DNA of 10,964 bases from CAVVWJ01 sp964475685. GTDB lineage: Bacteria; Gemmatimonadota; Gemmatimonadetes; Gemmatimonadales; GWC2-71-9. Where the stretch lies: NCBI GenBank assembly GCA_964475685.1, contig CAYYXP010000148.1, forward strand, positions 1 through 10,964, given 5' to 3'. This document shows positions 1 through 6,730 of this stretch, piece by piece; positions within the stretch are counted from its first letter, which is position 1; each line of letters begins with the position of its first letter. The notes beneath the pieces are model-generated. The model ran no database searches. It had not been told where the DNA came from and worked only from the letters and a program-made list of their open reading frames with translations. Both the position numbers and the translations under genes were made by a program.

Positions 1-221
1 TGAAAGACGTCTCGCCGGCGGACCCGGAGAGCCCGCGCCTCCATCTGACGCACCGGCGTTCCGGAAGACCAGGCGGCGCCGATCAGCGAGCCGATGCTCG
101 ACCCGACGACGAGCGAAGGCGAGAGTCCTCGCTCCTCGAGCGCGCGGAAGACTCCGATATGGGCCAGCCCCTTGAGGCCGCCGCCACTCAGCACCAGCGT
201 AAACGGGCGATCAGGTTTCAC
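1..221 (-). CDS. Patatin-like phospholipase, N-terminal part (cut by window edge)
   Basis: This is the start of a patatin-family lipid acyl hydrolase, which would use a Ser-Asp dyad to cleave acyl esters of phospholipids. The 73 visible residues contain the two N-terminal patatin signatures. The glycine-rich oxyanion-hole loop GGGLKG lies at about residues 13-18 in the context LVLSGGGLKGLAHIGV. The nucleophile elbow GSSIG at 40-44 puts the catalytic serine at residue 42. The catalytic Asp motif lies beyond the left edge and cannot be checked. No signal peptide is visible, so a cytosolic or RssA/YchK-like enzyme is more likely than a secreted one. I chose the GTG at 221 because a GGGG stretch sits a few bases upstream. 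An in-frame GTG at 290 would add 23 residues but has no ribosome-binding site. The gene is divergent from the aminotransferase gene. The family is clear, the substrate unknown. Confidence 0.87.
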   Translation of the reverse strand, partial: MKPDRPFTLVLSGGGLKGLAHIGVFRALEERGLSPSLVVGSSIGSLIGAAWSSGTPVRQMEARALRVRRRDVF

Positions 222-356
222 GCGCTTGCCCCGTGGTGTGTTGGGGTCGTACTCTACGCCCGATCTGGAAGCGCAAGAATCGTGCGCCACCGAGAGGGCG
301 GAGTGCCCAGGTGCAAAGGCCTGCGCGGTGCCGGCCCCCACCGAGGCTTATGCCCC

Positions 357-360
357 GAGG
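357..360 (+). promoter_or_regulatory. Ribosome-binding site fixing the aminotransferase start
   Basis: GAGG lies 7 bases upstream of the ATG at 368. The same frame is open from 233, and another ATG at 350 has a GAGG only 3 bases away. The 368 start has the normal spacing and gives an N-terminus of normal class V aminotransferase form. Confidence 0.55.
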
Positions 361-367
361 CTCCGCA

Positions 368-1552
368 ATGAGCGCTGAGACAGTCCCGGTTCCGGCTCCC
401 CCGATCGACGCGGACGCCCTCCGGGCCTCGGACTTTCCGTGGACCGCCGAGACGATCTACCTCAACAATGCCAGCATCGGGCCGCTGCCGGAGCGCACCG
501 TGCAGGCGCTCGAGGCTTTCAACCGGCGCCGCGCGATGCCGTTCACCCTTCCTGACCGCGACCTCTTCGGCACGCTGGCGACGTCGCGCCGGCTGGTCTC
601 CCGGCTCCTCTCGGTGGCGCCCGAGGAGGTCGCCCTCACCGTCAACACCGGATTCGGATTGTCGGTCATCGCGCGGGCACTGCCGCTCGAGCGCGGTGAC
701 CGTGTCCTGGTGAGCGACAGGGAATTCCCGGCCAACGTCTATCCGTGGATGCGCCTTCGCGAGATCGGTGTGGAGATGGAGCTGGTGCCGACGACCACCG
801 ATGGATGGCCCGACGAAGCCCGCCTCCTCGAACGGCTCGCCGACCCGAGGGTGCGCGTCCTGGCGGTGTCGCTGGTACAGTTCAGCAACGGGTACCTGGC
901 CGACCTCGCGGCATTGTCGGACGCCACCCGTCGTACCGGGGCCTGGCTCGTCGTGGACGCGATTCAGGGCGTGGGGCAGGTTCCCCTCGATCTGAGCCGC
1001 ACCCAGGTGGACGTGCTCGCCTGCGGCGGCCAGAAGTGGCTGCTGTCGCCCTGGGGCTCGGGTTTCGTCTACGTGCGCCGGGAGCTGATCCCCCGGCTGA
1101 GCCCCCCGGTCACCGGGTGGATGGCCTTCGAGGGCACCGACGACTTCACCCGGCTCACCAGCTACCACGATACGTTGAGGGGCGACGCCCGCCGGTTCGA
1201 GATGATCACGCTGCCGTACCAGGAGTTCGCGGGGATGAACGCGTCGCTCGAGCTCGTTCATCAGCTCGACGTTCACCGGATTGCGGAGCACCTGCAGATA
1301 CTGCACGCGCCCGTGCTCGACTGGGCCGATCGCGCCGGGGTGAGGGTCGCGTCGCCGCGCGGTGCCCGGGGAACGGGAATTCTCTGCCTTGCGCCGCCGG
1401 AGGTTGACCGGACCTTTCGCGCCCTCAAGGCCGCGCGCATTTTCTGCAGCCTGCGCGAGGGGGCCATCCGGCTGAGCCCGCACGCCTACAACACGGTGGC
1501 GGAAATGGAGCGCGTGGTCGAGGTGCTTGACGGGGAGTGCGCGCGGCCGTAA
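368..1552 (+). CDS. Class V PLP-dependent aminotransferase
   Basis: This is a fold-type I PLP enzyme of aminotransferase class V (SufS / isopenicillin-N epimerase / kynureninase-like), 394 residues, expected to be cytosolic. The N-terminal YLNNASIGPLP segment (31-41) matches the family's substrate-site opening. TVNTGFGLSVIA (91-102) corresponds to the PLP phosphate-binding region. VVDAIQGVG (195-203) carries Asp197, which would pair with the pyridine nitrogen. CGGQKWLL (219-226) carries Lys223, the expected Schiff-base lysine. The C-terminal IRLSPHAYNT motif contains the arginine that usually binds the substrate carboxylate. The mobile-loop cysteine of cysteine desulfurases is not apparent, so a SufS/IscS role is unlikely. 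The substrate cannot be told from sequence. The DUF853 ATPase gene follows after 88 bases in the same direction, with no evident functional link. Confidence 0.9.
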   Translation: MSAETVPVPAPPIDADALRASDFPWTAETIYLNNASIGPLPERTVQALEAFNRRRAMPFTLPDRDLFGTLATSRRLVSRLLSVAPEEVALTVNTGFGLSVIARALPLERGDRVLVSDREFPANVYPWMRLREIGVEMELVPTTTDGWPDEARLLERLADPRVRVLAVSLVQFSNGYLADLAALSDATRRTGAWLVVDAIQGVGQVPLDLSRTQVDVLACGGQKWLLSPWGSGFVYVRRELIPRLSPPVTGWMAFEGTDDFTRLTSYHDTLRGDARRFEMITLPYQEFAGMNASLELVHQLDVHRIAEHLQILHAPVLDWADRAGVRVASPRGARGTGILCLAPPEVDRTFRALKAARIFCSLREGAIRLSPHAYNTVAEMERVVEVLDGECARP

Positions 1553-1640
1553 TCGGCATCCGGCGGCGACGAAGGGTGTGCCGCTCCCGCACGCGACGGA
1601 GCACCGACCGCCTCAATACAACCCCAGCACGGAACCGACC

Positions 1641-3155
1641 ATGCCGACCTCGTTCGTCGATATGCTCTCCGCCGGCTACGGCTTCACCGACCCCTCGGTG
1701 ATCCTCGGCGCCGCACTCGAAGGCAAGACCACCCATCAGGAGCCCAAGATCCGCATCCCGCTGGCGACGATGAACCGCCACGGACTCATCGCGGGAGCGA
1801 CCGGCACCGGCAAGACCAGGACGCTCCAGCTCCTCACCGAGCAGCTCTCGGCGCAGGGCGTTCCGGTCTTCGTCGCCGACATGAAGGGCGATCTCAGCGG
1901 GCTCGCCATGCCGGGCGAGCCCAACGACCGCGTCGCAAGCCGGGCCTCGGACGTCGGATGGAACTGGAAGGCCGCCGGTGTGCCGGTGGAGTTCGTGAGC
2001 CTGACCGGCGGGTCCGGAGTTCAGCTCCGGGCGACGGCGAGCTCGTTCGGCCCGCTCCTGCTGGGCAAGGTGCTCTCGCTCAACGAGACGCAGACCAGTG
2101 TGCTCACGATGGTCTTCAAGTACGCCGACGACAATCAGCTGTTGCTGCTCGATCTTTCCGATCTGCGGGCCGTGCTCCAGTTCCTGACGTCCGACGAAGG
2201 GAAGCCGCAGCTCGCGCAATACGGTGGGATGTCGGGGGCCTCGGTGGGGGTCCTGCTCCGGAAGATGGTCGAGCTCGAGGCGCAGGGCGCGGACAGGTTC
2301 TTCGGCGAGCCGGAGTTCGACGTGGGCGACATGCTGCGGTCGACGTCCGACGGCCGTGGCATCGTCACCTGCCTCGAGCTGACCGACGTGCAGGACAAGC
2401 CGATGCTCTTCTCGACGTTCATGATGTGGATGCTGGCGGAGCTGTACCACAAGCTTCCCGAGGTGGGCGACCTCCCCAAACCCAAGCTCGTGTTCTTCTT
2501 CGACGAGGCCCATCTCCTGTTCGACGACGCCCCGAAGAACTTTCTGGATCAGATCCAGCGGGTGGTGCGCCTCATCCGGTCGAAAGGCGTCGGTGTCTTC
2601 ATGGTCACCCAGACCCCCCGGGACGTTCCCACCGATGTGCTGGCCCAGCTGGGCAACCGAATCCAGCATGCGCTCAGGGCCCACACCCCGGACGACGACA
2701 CCGCACTCAAGGCGACCGTCCGCACCTTTCCCAAGACCGGGTTCTACGATCTCGCGGAGACGCTCACCTCTCTTGGCACCGGCGAGGCCGTGGTGACGGT
2801 GCTCGACGCTCGCGGCTCGCCGACGCCGGTGGTGGCGGCGCGTCTCATCCCTCCGGCATCACGCATGGGGCCCCTGACGCTGGAGGAGCTCCAGGCGGAC
2901 ATCCGGCAGAGCGACCTGCTCGCGGAATACGGCCAGGCAGTGGATCGGGAGAGCGCACGGGAAAGGCTCGCCGCACGCGTGGCCCCTGCGACCGGGTCGC
3001 AGGAGGCGCCGGGCGTCATGCAGACCATCGGCAACGCGGCGCTCAAGACGCTTACCTCGCCCGTCACCTTGCGCGCCCTGGCCCGCGGAATGCTGGGGGT
3101 CATCGCCGGCAAGACGCTGAGCTCCGGCAAGTCGCGGTCGCGCACCCGCTGGTGA
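1641..3155 (+). CDS. HerA-like / DUF853 ATPase (YjgR type)
   Basis: This 504-residue P-loop ATPase belongs to the HerA/FtsK branch and corresponds in length and layout to the YjgR/DUF853 family (about 500 residues), whose cellular role is not settled. Walker A is GATGTGKT at 52-59, within HGLIAGATGTGKTRTLQLL. The family-typical FVADMKGDLSGLA follows at 77-89. Walker B is LVFFFDEAH with Asp288 and Glu289. After it, FMVTQTPRDVPTDVLAQLGNRIQHALRAHTP is split over 320-350 and holds the sensor and arginine-finger region. The C-terminal 50 residues are Gly/Ala-rich, end in basic residues, and resemble the YjgR tail. The ATG at 1641 is preferred over the open frame from 1527 because homology begins with TSFVDMLSAGYGF. 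No nurA nuclease gene adjoins it, so this is not the archaeal-style HerA-NurA resection pair. The stop lies 3 bases from that of convergent tyrS. Confidence 0.9.
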   Translation: MPTSFVDMLSAGYGFTDPSVILGAALEGKTTHQEPKIRIPLATMNRHGLIAGATGTGKTRTLQLLTEQLSAQGVPVFVADMKGDLSGLAMPGEPNDRVASRASDVGWNWKAAGVPVEFVSLTGGSGVQLRATASSFGPLLLGKVLSLNETQTSVLTMVFKYADDNQLLLLDLSDLRAVLQFLTSDEGKPQLAQYGGMSGASVGVLLRKMVELEAQGADRFFGEPEFDVGDMLRSTSDGRGIVTCLELTDVQDKPMLFSTFMMWMLAELYHKLPEVGDLPKPKLVFFFDEAHLLFDDAPKNFLDQIQRVVRLIRSKGVGVFMVTQTPRDVPTDVLAQLGNRIQHALRAHTPDDDTALKATVRTFPKTGFYDLAETLTSLGTGEAVVTVLDARGSPTPVVAARLIPPASRMGPLTLEELQADIRQSDLLAEYGQAVDRESARERLAARVAPATGSQEAPGVMQTIGNAALKTLTSPVTLRALARGMLGVIAGKTLSSGKSRSRTRW

Positions 3156-3158
3156 GTG

Positions 3159-4418
3159 CTACGGCTCGACCACGAGCCGCACGTAGTTGCGCTTGCCCTT
3201 GCGGAGGATCAGGAACGGGGCCTCCGGAGAGCCCTGAAGAGAGGCATCACCGATGACCAGGTCGGCGCTCGCGATCGGCTCGCCGTTCAGGTAGAAGCCT
3301 CCCCCCTGGATGCCGCGGCGGGCATCGGCCTTCGAGGAGGCGAGCCCGCTGGCCACGAGCACCTCGACCACCTGCAGTCCCCCGGGCATCCGGGCGCGCG
3401 ACACCCTGCGCTCGGGCATCTCGCCGATCGCTTCCTCCCCCGTTCCACCCTTGCCGGCAAAGAGAGCCTCACTGGCGCGGATCGCCTGCTCCGCGGCTTC
3501 CTCGCCGTGGACGGTCGAGGTCACTTCGCGGGCGAGCACCTTCTGCGCGAGGCGCTTCCCCGGGTCGCGCGAGTGCTCGTCCATCGTGGCTGCGATCCGG
3601 TCGAGTCGGAGAAAGGTGAAGAGCTTGAGATGCCGGTCCACGTCGCGGTCGTCGGTATTGACCCAGAACTGGTAGAAGTGGTACGGGCTCGTCTTCTCCG
3701 GGTCGAGCCAGATGTTTCCCACCTCGCTCTTCCCGAACTTGGCACCCGTAGCGGTGGTGATGAGCGGAAAGACCAGGCCATGCACGTCCCGCCGCTCCCG
3801 CTTGTCCACCAGGTAACTCCCGGCGGTGATGTTGCCCCACTGATCGCTGCCGCCCAGCTGGAGCTCGCATCCTTCGGTGCGGAACAGGTGCCAGAAATCG
3901 TAGGCCTGCACCAGCATGTAGCTGAATTCGGTGAACGATATCCCCGTTTCCATCCGGCTCTGGACCGATTCCTTCTGCAGCATGTAGCTGACCGTGAAGT
4001 GCTTCCCGGTGTCGCGCAGGAAGTCCATCAGCCGGAGGTTGCGCAGCCAGTCGGCGTTGTTTCGGAGCCGCGCCGCGTTGGCCCCCTCGAACGACAGGAA
4101 CCTCGAGAGCTGCCGGCCGATCCGCTGGGCGTTCCGGTCGATCTGCTCGAGATCCATCACCGGTCGCTCGGCGCGTTTGCCGCTCGGGTCTCCCACCATC
4201 CCGGTTCCCCCGCCCACGAGGGCGATGGGTGTGTGTCCCTCCCGCTGCAGCCAGGCCAGCCCCATGACGGGAACCAGGTTCCCGACATGGAGGGACTCGG
4301 AGGTGGGATCGAACCCCACGTATGCCGTGATGGGTCGCTCGCGCAGCCGCTCGGCGAGGCCGGGGGTGGCATCCTGGACGAATCCGCGGGCGCCGAGCAG
4401 GTCGAGAAGGTCGCTCAT
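3159..4418 (-). CDS. tyrS: Tyrosine--tRNA ligase
   Basis: This class I aminoacyl-tRNA synthetase charges tRNA-Tyr with tyrosine in the cytosol. It has 419 residues, close to the E. coli enzyme (424). The HIGH-type motif is HVGN at 44-47, following AYVGFDPTSESL, with Tyr33 in the tyrosine pocket. The LQLGGSDQWGN block (186-196) shapes the amino-acid site. The KMSKS loop is KFGKS at 227-231, which marks the TyrS rather than the TyrZ type. A C-terminal S4 RNA-binding domain covers roughly 350-419 (VVEVLVASGLASSKADARRGI, then GGFYLNGE). The ATG at 4418 is supported by the canonical MSDLLDLLGARGF start, although the antisense frame stays open far upstream. No Shine-Dalgarno lies before it. The candidate promoter sits so close that the mRNA would be leaderless. 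No T-box leader fits in the 54-base gap. Confidence 0.97.
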   Translation of the reverse strand: MSDLLDLLGARGFVQDATPGLAERLRERPITAYVGFDPTSESLHVGNLVPVMGLAWLQREGHTPIALVGGGTGMVGDPSGKRAERPVMDLEQIDRNAQRIGRQLSRFLSFEGANAARLRNNADWLRNLRLMDFLRDTGKHFTVSYMLQKESVQSRMETGISFTEFSYMLVQAYDFWHLFRTEGCELQLGGSDQWGNITAGSYLVDKRERRDVHGLVFPLITTATGAKFGKSEVGNIWLDPEKTSPYHFYQFWVNTDDRDVDRHLKLFTFLRLDRIAATMDEHSRDPGKRLAQKVLAREVTSTVHGEEAAEQAIRASEALFAGKGGTGEEAIGEMPERRVSRARMPGGLQVVEVLVASGLASSKADARRGIQGGGFYLNGEPIASADLVIGDASLQGSPEAPFLILRKGKRNYVRLVVEP

Positions 4419-4426
4419 AGGCGCCA

Positions 4427-4455
4427 ATCGTACCCGCTGGAAAGGAGCCTCGCAA
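4427..4455 (-). promoter_or_regulatory. Candidate sigma-70-type promoter of tyrS (leaderless)
   Basis: Read on the minus strand, TTGCGA (4455-4450) and TACGAT (4432-4427) are separated by exactly 17 bases. Each matches 4 of 6 consensus positions. The -10 element ends 8 bases before the tyrS ATG, so a start about 7 bases downstream would fall at or next to the start codon. The absence of a Shine-Dalgarno fits. This is a prediction from spacing and similarity only. Confidence 0.5.
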
Positions 4456-4466
4456 CCGGCTAGCTT
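4438..4466 (+). promoter_or_regulatory. Candidate promoter of the PBP1A operon
   Basis: TGGAAA (4438-4443, 4 of 6 to the -35 consensus), a 17-base spacer and TAGCTT (4461-4466, 3 of 6 to the -10 consensus) lie 6 bases before the PBP ATG at 4473. The site overlaps the tyrS promoter on the other strand, and no Shine-Dalgarno is well placed. It is weaker than the tyrS candidate. An AAAGGAG at 4441-4447 is too far from the ATG to serve as its ribosome site. Confidence 0.28.
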
Positions 4467-4472
4467 GCCTCC

Positions 4473-6728
4473 ATGGCCCGCCGGCGCAACGCCCTTGCGA
4501 ACTTCCCTCGTCCCCGCCGCAATCTTCTGGTTGGATTCCTCGCGCTGCTGGCGTTCGGAACAGCCGTCATGGTCGCCGCCTACGGCCGGGCCTGCGCGGG
4601 CAACAGCTGCCCCTCCATCAGCGAGCTCGGCGGCTACGACCCCGATCAGGCCTCCAAGGTCTATGCGGCCGATGGCCGTCTGATCACCGATCTCGGGCTC
4701 GAGCGCCGCACCGTCGTGCTGCTGGAGGAGATGTCGCCCTACGTCCGGGCCGCCTTCATCGTCACCGAGGACAAGCGCTTCTACGAGCACCACGGCATCG
4801 ACTGGTACCGGGTCCTCGGCGCGATCAAGAACAACATCTTCAAGCTGAGGGTGGCGGAAGGGTTTTCCACGATCACCATGCAGCTGGCCCGGAACCTCTG
4901 GCCGGAGGACATCAGCGGCCGGGACAAGTCGGTGCGGAGAAAGCTGCGTGAGGCACAGGTGGCCCGCGATATCGAGGGCAAGTACTCCAAGGACAAGATT
5001 CTCGAGCTGTATCTCAACCAGATCGACCTGGGCAATCGGGCATACGGCGTCGAGGCCGCCTCGCAACGCTACTTCGGGAAGTCGGCGCGCGACCTCAACG
5101 TCGCCGAGGCGGCCACGCTCGCCGCCATCCCCAAGGCGCCCTCCCGCTACAATCCCCGCCGAAATCCCAACTTCAATGTCCAGCGCCGCAACACCGTGCT
5201 GAACCTGCTGCGCGACAACGGGGTGCTGACGCCGGAGGAGACGGAGCGGTGGAAGGCCTACCCGCTGCTGCTCTCCTCCCGCTCCGATTTCAGCGGGGTG
5301 GCGGAATACTTTGTCGAGTATGTGCGGCAGCAGCTCGACGCCCGGTTCGGTGCCAAGCTCTACCGTTCCGGCTTCCGGATCTACACGACCCTCGATCTGG
5401 ACACGCAGCAGGCCGCCGAGCGGGCGCTGGAGGCCCGGCTGGAGGCGATCGAGAGCGGCGCGGATGGGAAGTTCCCGCACGAGACCTACCGGCAATACAT
5501 GGACTCGCGGGGCGACGCTCCGGAGAACGGCGACAGGACGACGACCCCGTACCTCCAGGGGCTGGTGGTGACGCTGGAGGCCGGCACCGGGTCCATTCGC
5601 GCCATGGTCGGCGGGCGGGACTTCGAGGACAGCAAGTTCAACCGGGCCGCCCAGGCGCTGAGGCAACCCGGCTCCATCTTCAAGCCGATCGTCTACGCCG
5701 CCGCGGTCGAGGCGGGATACCCGCTCTCCCACGTGATGGTGGACGACCCGCTCAGCGTGGAGATCGATCCCACCCAGGAACCATGGACGCCGCAGAACTA
5801 CGATCTCGAGTTCGACGGGCCGATGACCTTGCGCCGCGCGCTGTACATGTCGCGCAACATCATCGCCATCAAGCTGGGGATGGAGATCGGCGAGGAGGCC
5901 GTCGTCGGCGAGGCCACCAAGTTCGGCATCACGACCCGCGTCCCGCCCTACCCATCCATTCACATCGGCTCCGCCGATGTCATCCCTCTGGAGATGATCT
6001 CCGCGTACACCACGTTCGCCAATCTGGGAACGCGCACGCTGCCGAACGCCATTCTTCGCGTGGAAGACCGCACCGGCAAGATCGTCTGGCAGCCGGCGGT
6101 GCGGTCGGTGCCGGTCATGGACACGGTGCATGCCTGGCTCATGACCGACGTCCTCCGCGACGTGGTCCGCCACGGGACGGCGGTCGGGTCGGTCGGCGCG
6201 CGCGTCAAGTTTCCCGCCGCCGGCAAGACCGGGACGACCAATGACGGCTTCGACGTCTGGTTCATCGGTTTCACCCCCGACCTCGTGACGGGGGTGTGGA
6301 TCGGGTTCGACCAGCCGAAGAAGATCAAGGCGAACGCGCAGGGCGGCGTCCTCGCGGCTCCGGCGTGGACGGCGATGATGAACGAGGTGTACGAGCGGCG
6401 CGCCATTCCGGCGGCCTGGCCGCGGCCCGACGGACTCACCGCACTCGACATCGACAAGACCACCGGCTACAAGGCGACGCCCTTCTGTCCCAAGGAAGTG
6501 CACTACATCGAGTCGTTCATCCCGGGGACCGAACCGGCCGACTTCTGCCCGATTCACTCCCCGTTCGGGGCGGTGGGCAGGGGTGCGATGGGCGCCGGCA
6601 CCGCGCCCGCGACGGCCCCCGTGCCGGTGCCGAAGGCGCAGCAGCAGGGCGCAGTGGGGACCTCGCCGCCCGGCAACAACTCCGGGGTCCTGGGTGGCGC
6701 CAGGCCCCCGGAGAACACGCAGCGGTAG
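4473..6728 (+). CDS. Bifunctional penicillin-binding protein 1A (class A PBP)
   Basis: This class A PBP would polymerise lipid II and cross-link peptidoglycan in the periplasm. It has 751 residues. A basic N-terminus precedes one transmembrane helix (about 17-37). The GT51 domain shows EDKRFYEHHGID with catalytic Glu99, GFSTITMQLARN (130-141), and the downstream REAQVARDIE, LELYLNQIDLGNRAYGVEAA and LAAIPKAPSRYNP blocks. The transpeptidase domain has all three active-site motifs: SIFK with Ser401 and Lys404, SRN at 460-462, and KTGT at 585-588. Cysteine pairs occur just after the membrane helix (41 and 46) and near the C-terminus (672 and 692). The last 50 residues are a low-complexity Ala/Pro/Gly/Gln tail. 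No OB-fold insert as in proteobacterial PBP1A is obvious. The gene is divergent from tyrS and is followed after 2 bases by the amidohydrolase gene, so it probably heads an operon. Confidence 0.95.
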   Translation: MARRRNALANFPRPRRNLLVGFLALLAFGTAVMVAAYGRACAGNSCPSISELGGYDPDQASKVYAADGRLITDLGLERRTVVLLEEMSPYVRAAFIVTEDKRFYEHHGIDWYRVLGAIKNNIFKLRVAEGFSTITMQLARNLWPEDISGRDKSVRRKLREAQVARDIEGKYSKDKILELYLNQIDLGNRAYGVEAASQRYFGKSARDLNVAEAATLAAIPKAPSRYNPRRNPNFNVQRRNTVLNLLRDNGVLTPEETERWKAYPLLLSSRSDFSGVAEYFVEYVRQQLDARFGAKLYRSGFRIYTTLDLDTQQAAERALEARLEAIESGADGKFPHETYRQYMDSRGDAPENGDRTTTPYLQGLVVTLEAGTGSIRAMVGGRDFEDSKFNRAAQALRQPGSIFKPIVYAAAVEAGYPLSHVMVDDPLSVEIDPTQEPWTPQNYDLEFDGPMTLRRALYMSRNIIAIKLGMEIGEEAVVGEATKFGITTRVPPYPSIHIGSADVIPLEMISAYTTFANLGTRTLPNAILRVEDRTGKIVWQPAVRSVPVMDTVHAWLMTDVLRDVVRHGTAVGSVGARVKFPAAGKTGTTNDGFDVWFIGFTPDLVTGVWIGFDQPKKIKANAQGGVLAAPAWTAMMNEVYERRAIPAAWPRPDGLTALDIDKTTGYKATPFCPKEVHYIESFIPGTEPADFCPIHSPFGAVGRGAMGAGTAPATAPVPVPKAQQQGAVGTSPPGNNSGVLGGARPPENTQR

Positions 6729-6730
6729 TC

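Noticed and set aside
227..255. TTGCCC-17-TACTCT as a promoter for the aminotransferase gene
   Set aside because: The -10 match is only 3 of 6 and the implied leader is over 100 bases. The site may also lie inside the patatin gene if its start is at 290.
254..1483. Minus-strand open frame of 409 codons opposite the aminotransferase
   Set aside because: Its translation is Arg/Pro/Gly-rich with no recognisable motif, and it is fully antisense to a motif-bearing PLP enzyme gene.
1617..1622. TACAAC as a -10 box upstream of the HerA-like gene
   Set aside because: No acceptable -35 element lies 16-18 bases upstream. The 88-base gap otherwise shows nothing clear.
1425..2684. Minus-strand open frame of 419 codons opposite the HerA-like gene
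   Set aside because: His/Glu/Arg-rich shadow translation with no family features; the plus strand carries intact Walker motifs.
3920..3945. TGAATTC-like sequence as an ARG box
   Set aside because: It lies inside the tyrS coding region, lacks the second half-site, and is explained by codons.
3156..4463. Plus-strand open frame of 435 codons opposite tyrS
   Set aside because: It is the antisense shadow of a complete TyrS gene, with no domain of its own.
3159..6557. A 1132-codon minus-strand open frame running through the PBP gene into tyrS
   Set aside because: Only the last 419 codons match a protein (TyrS). The upstream part is antisense to a clear PBP with all active-site motifs and is an artefact of high GC.
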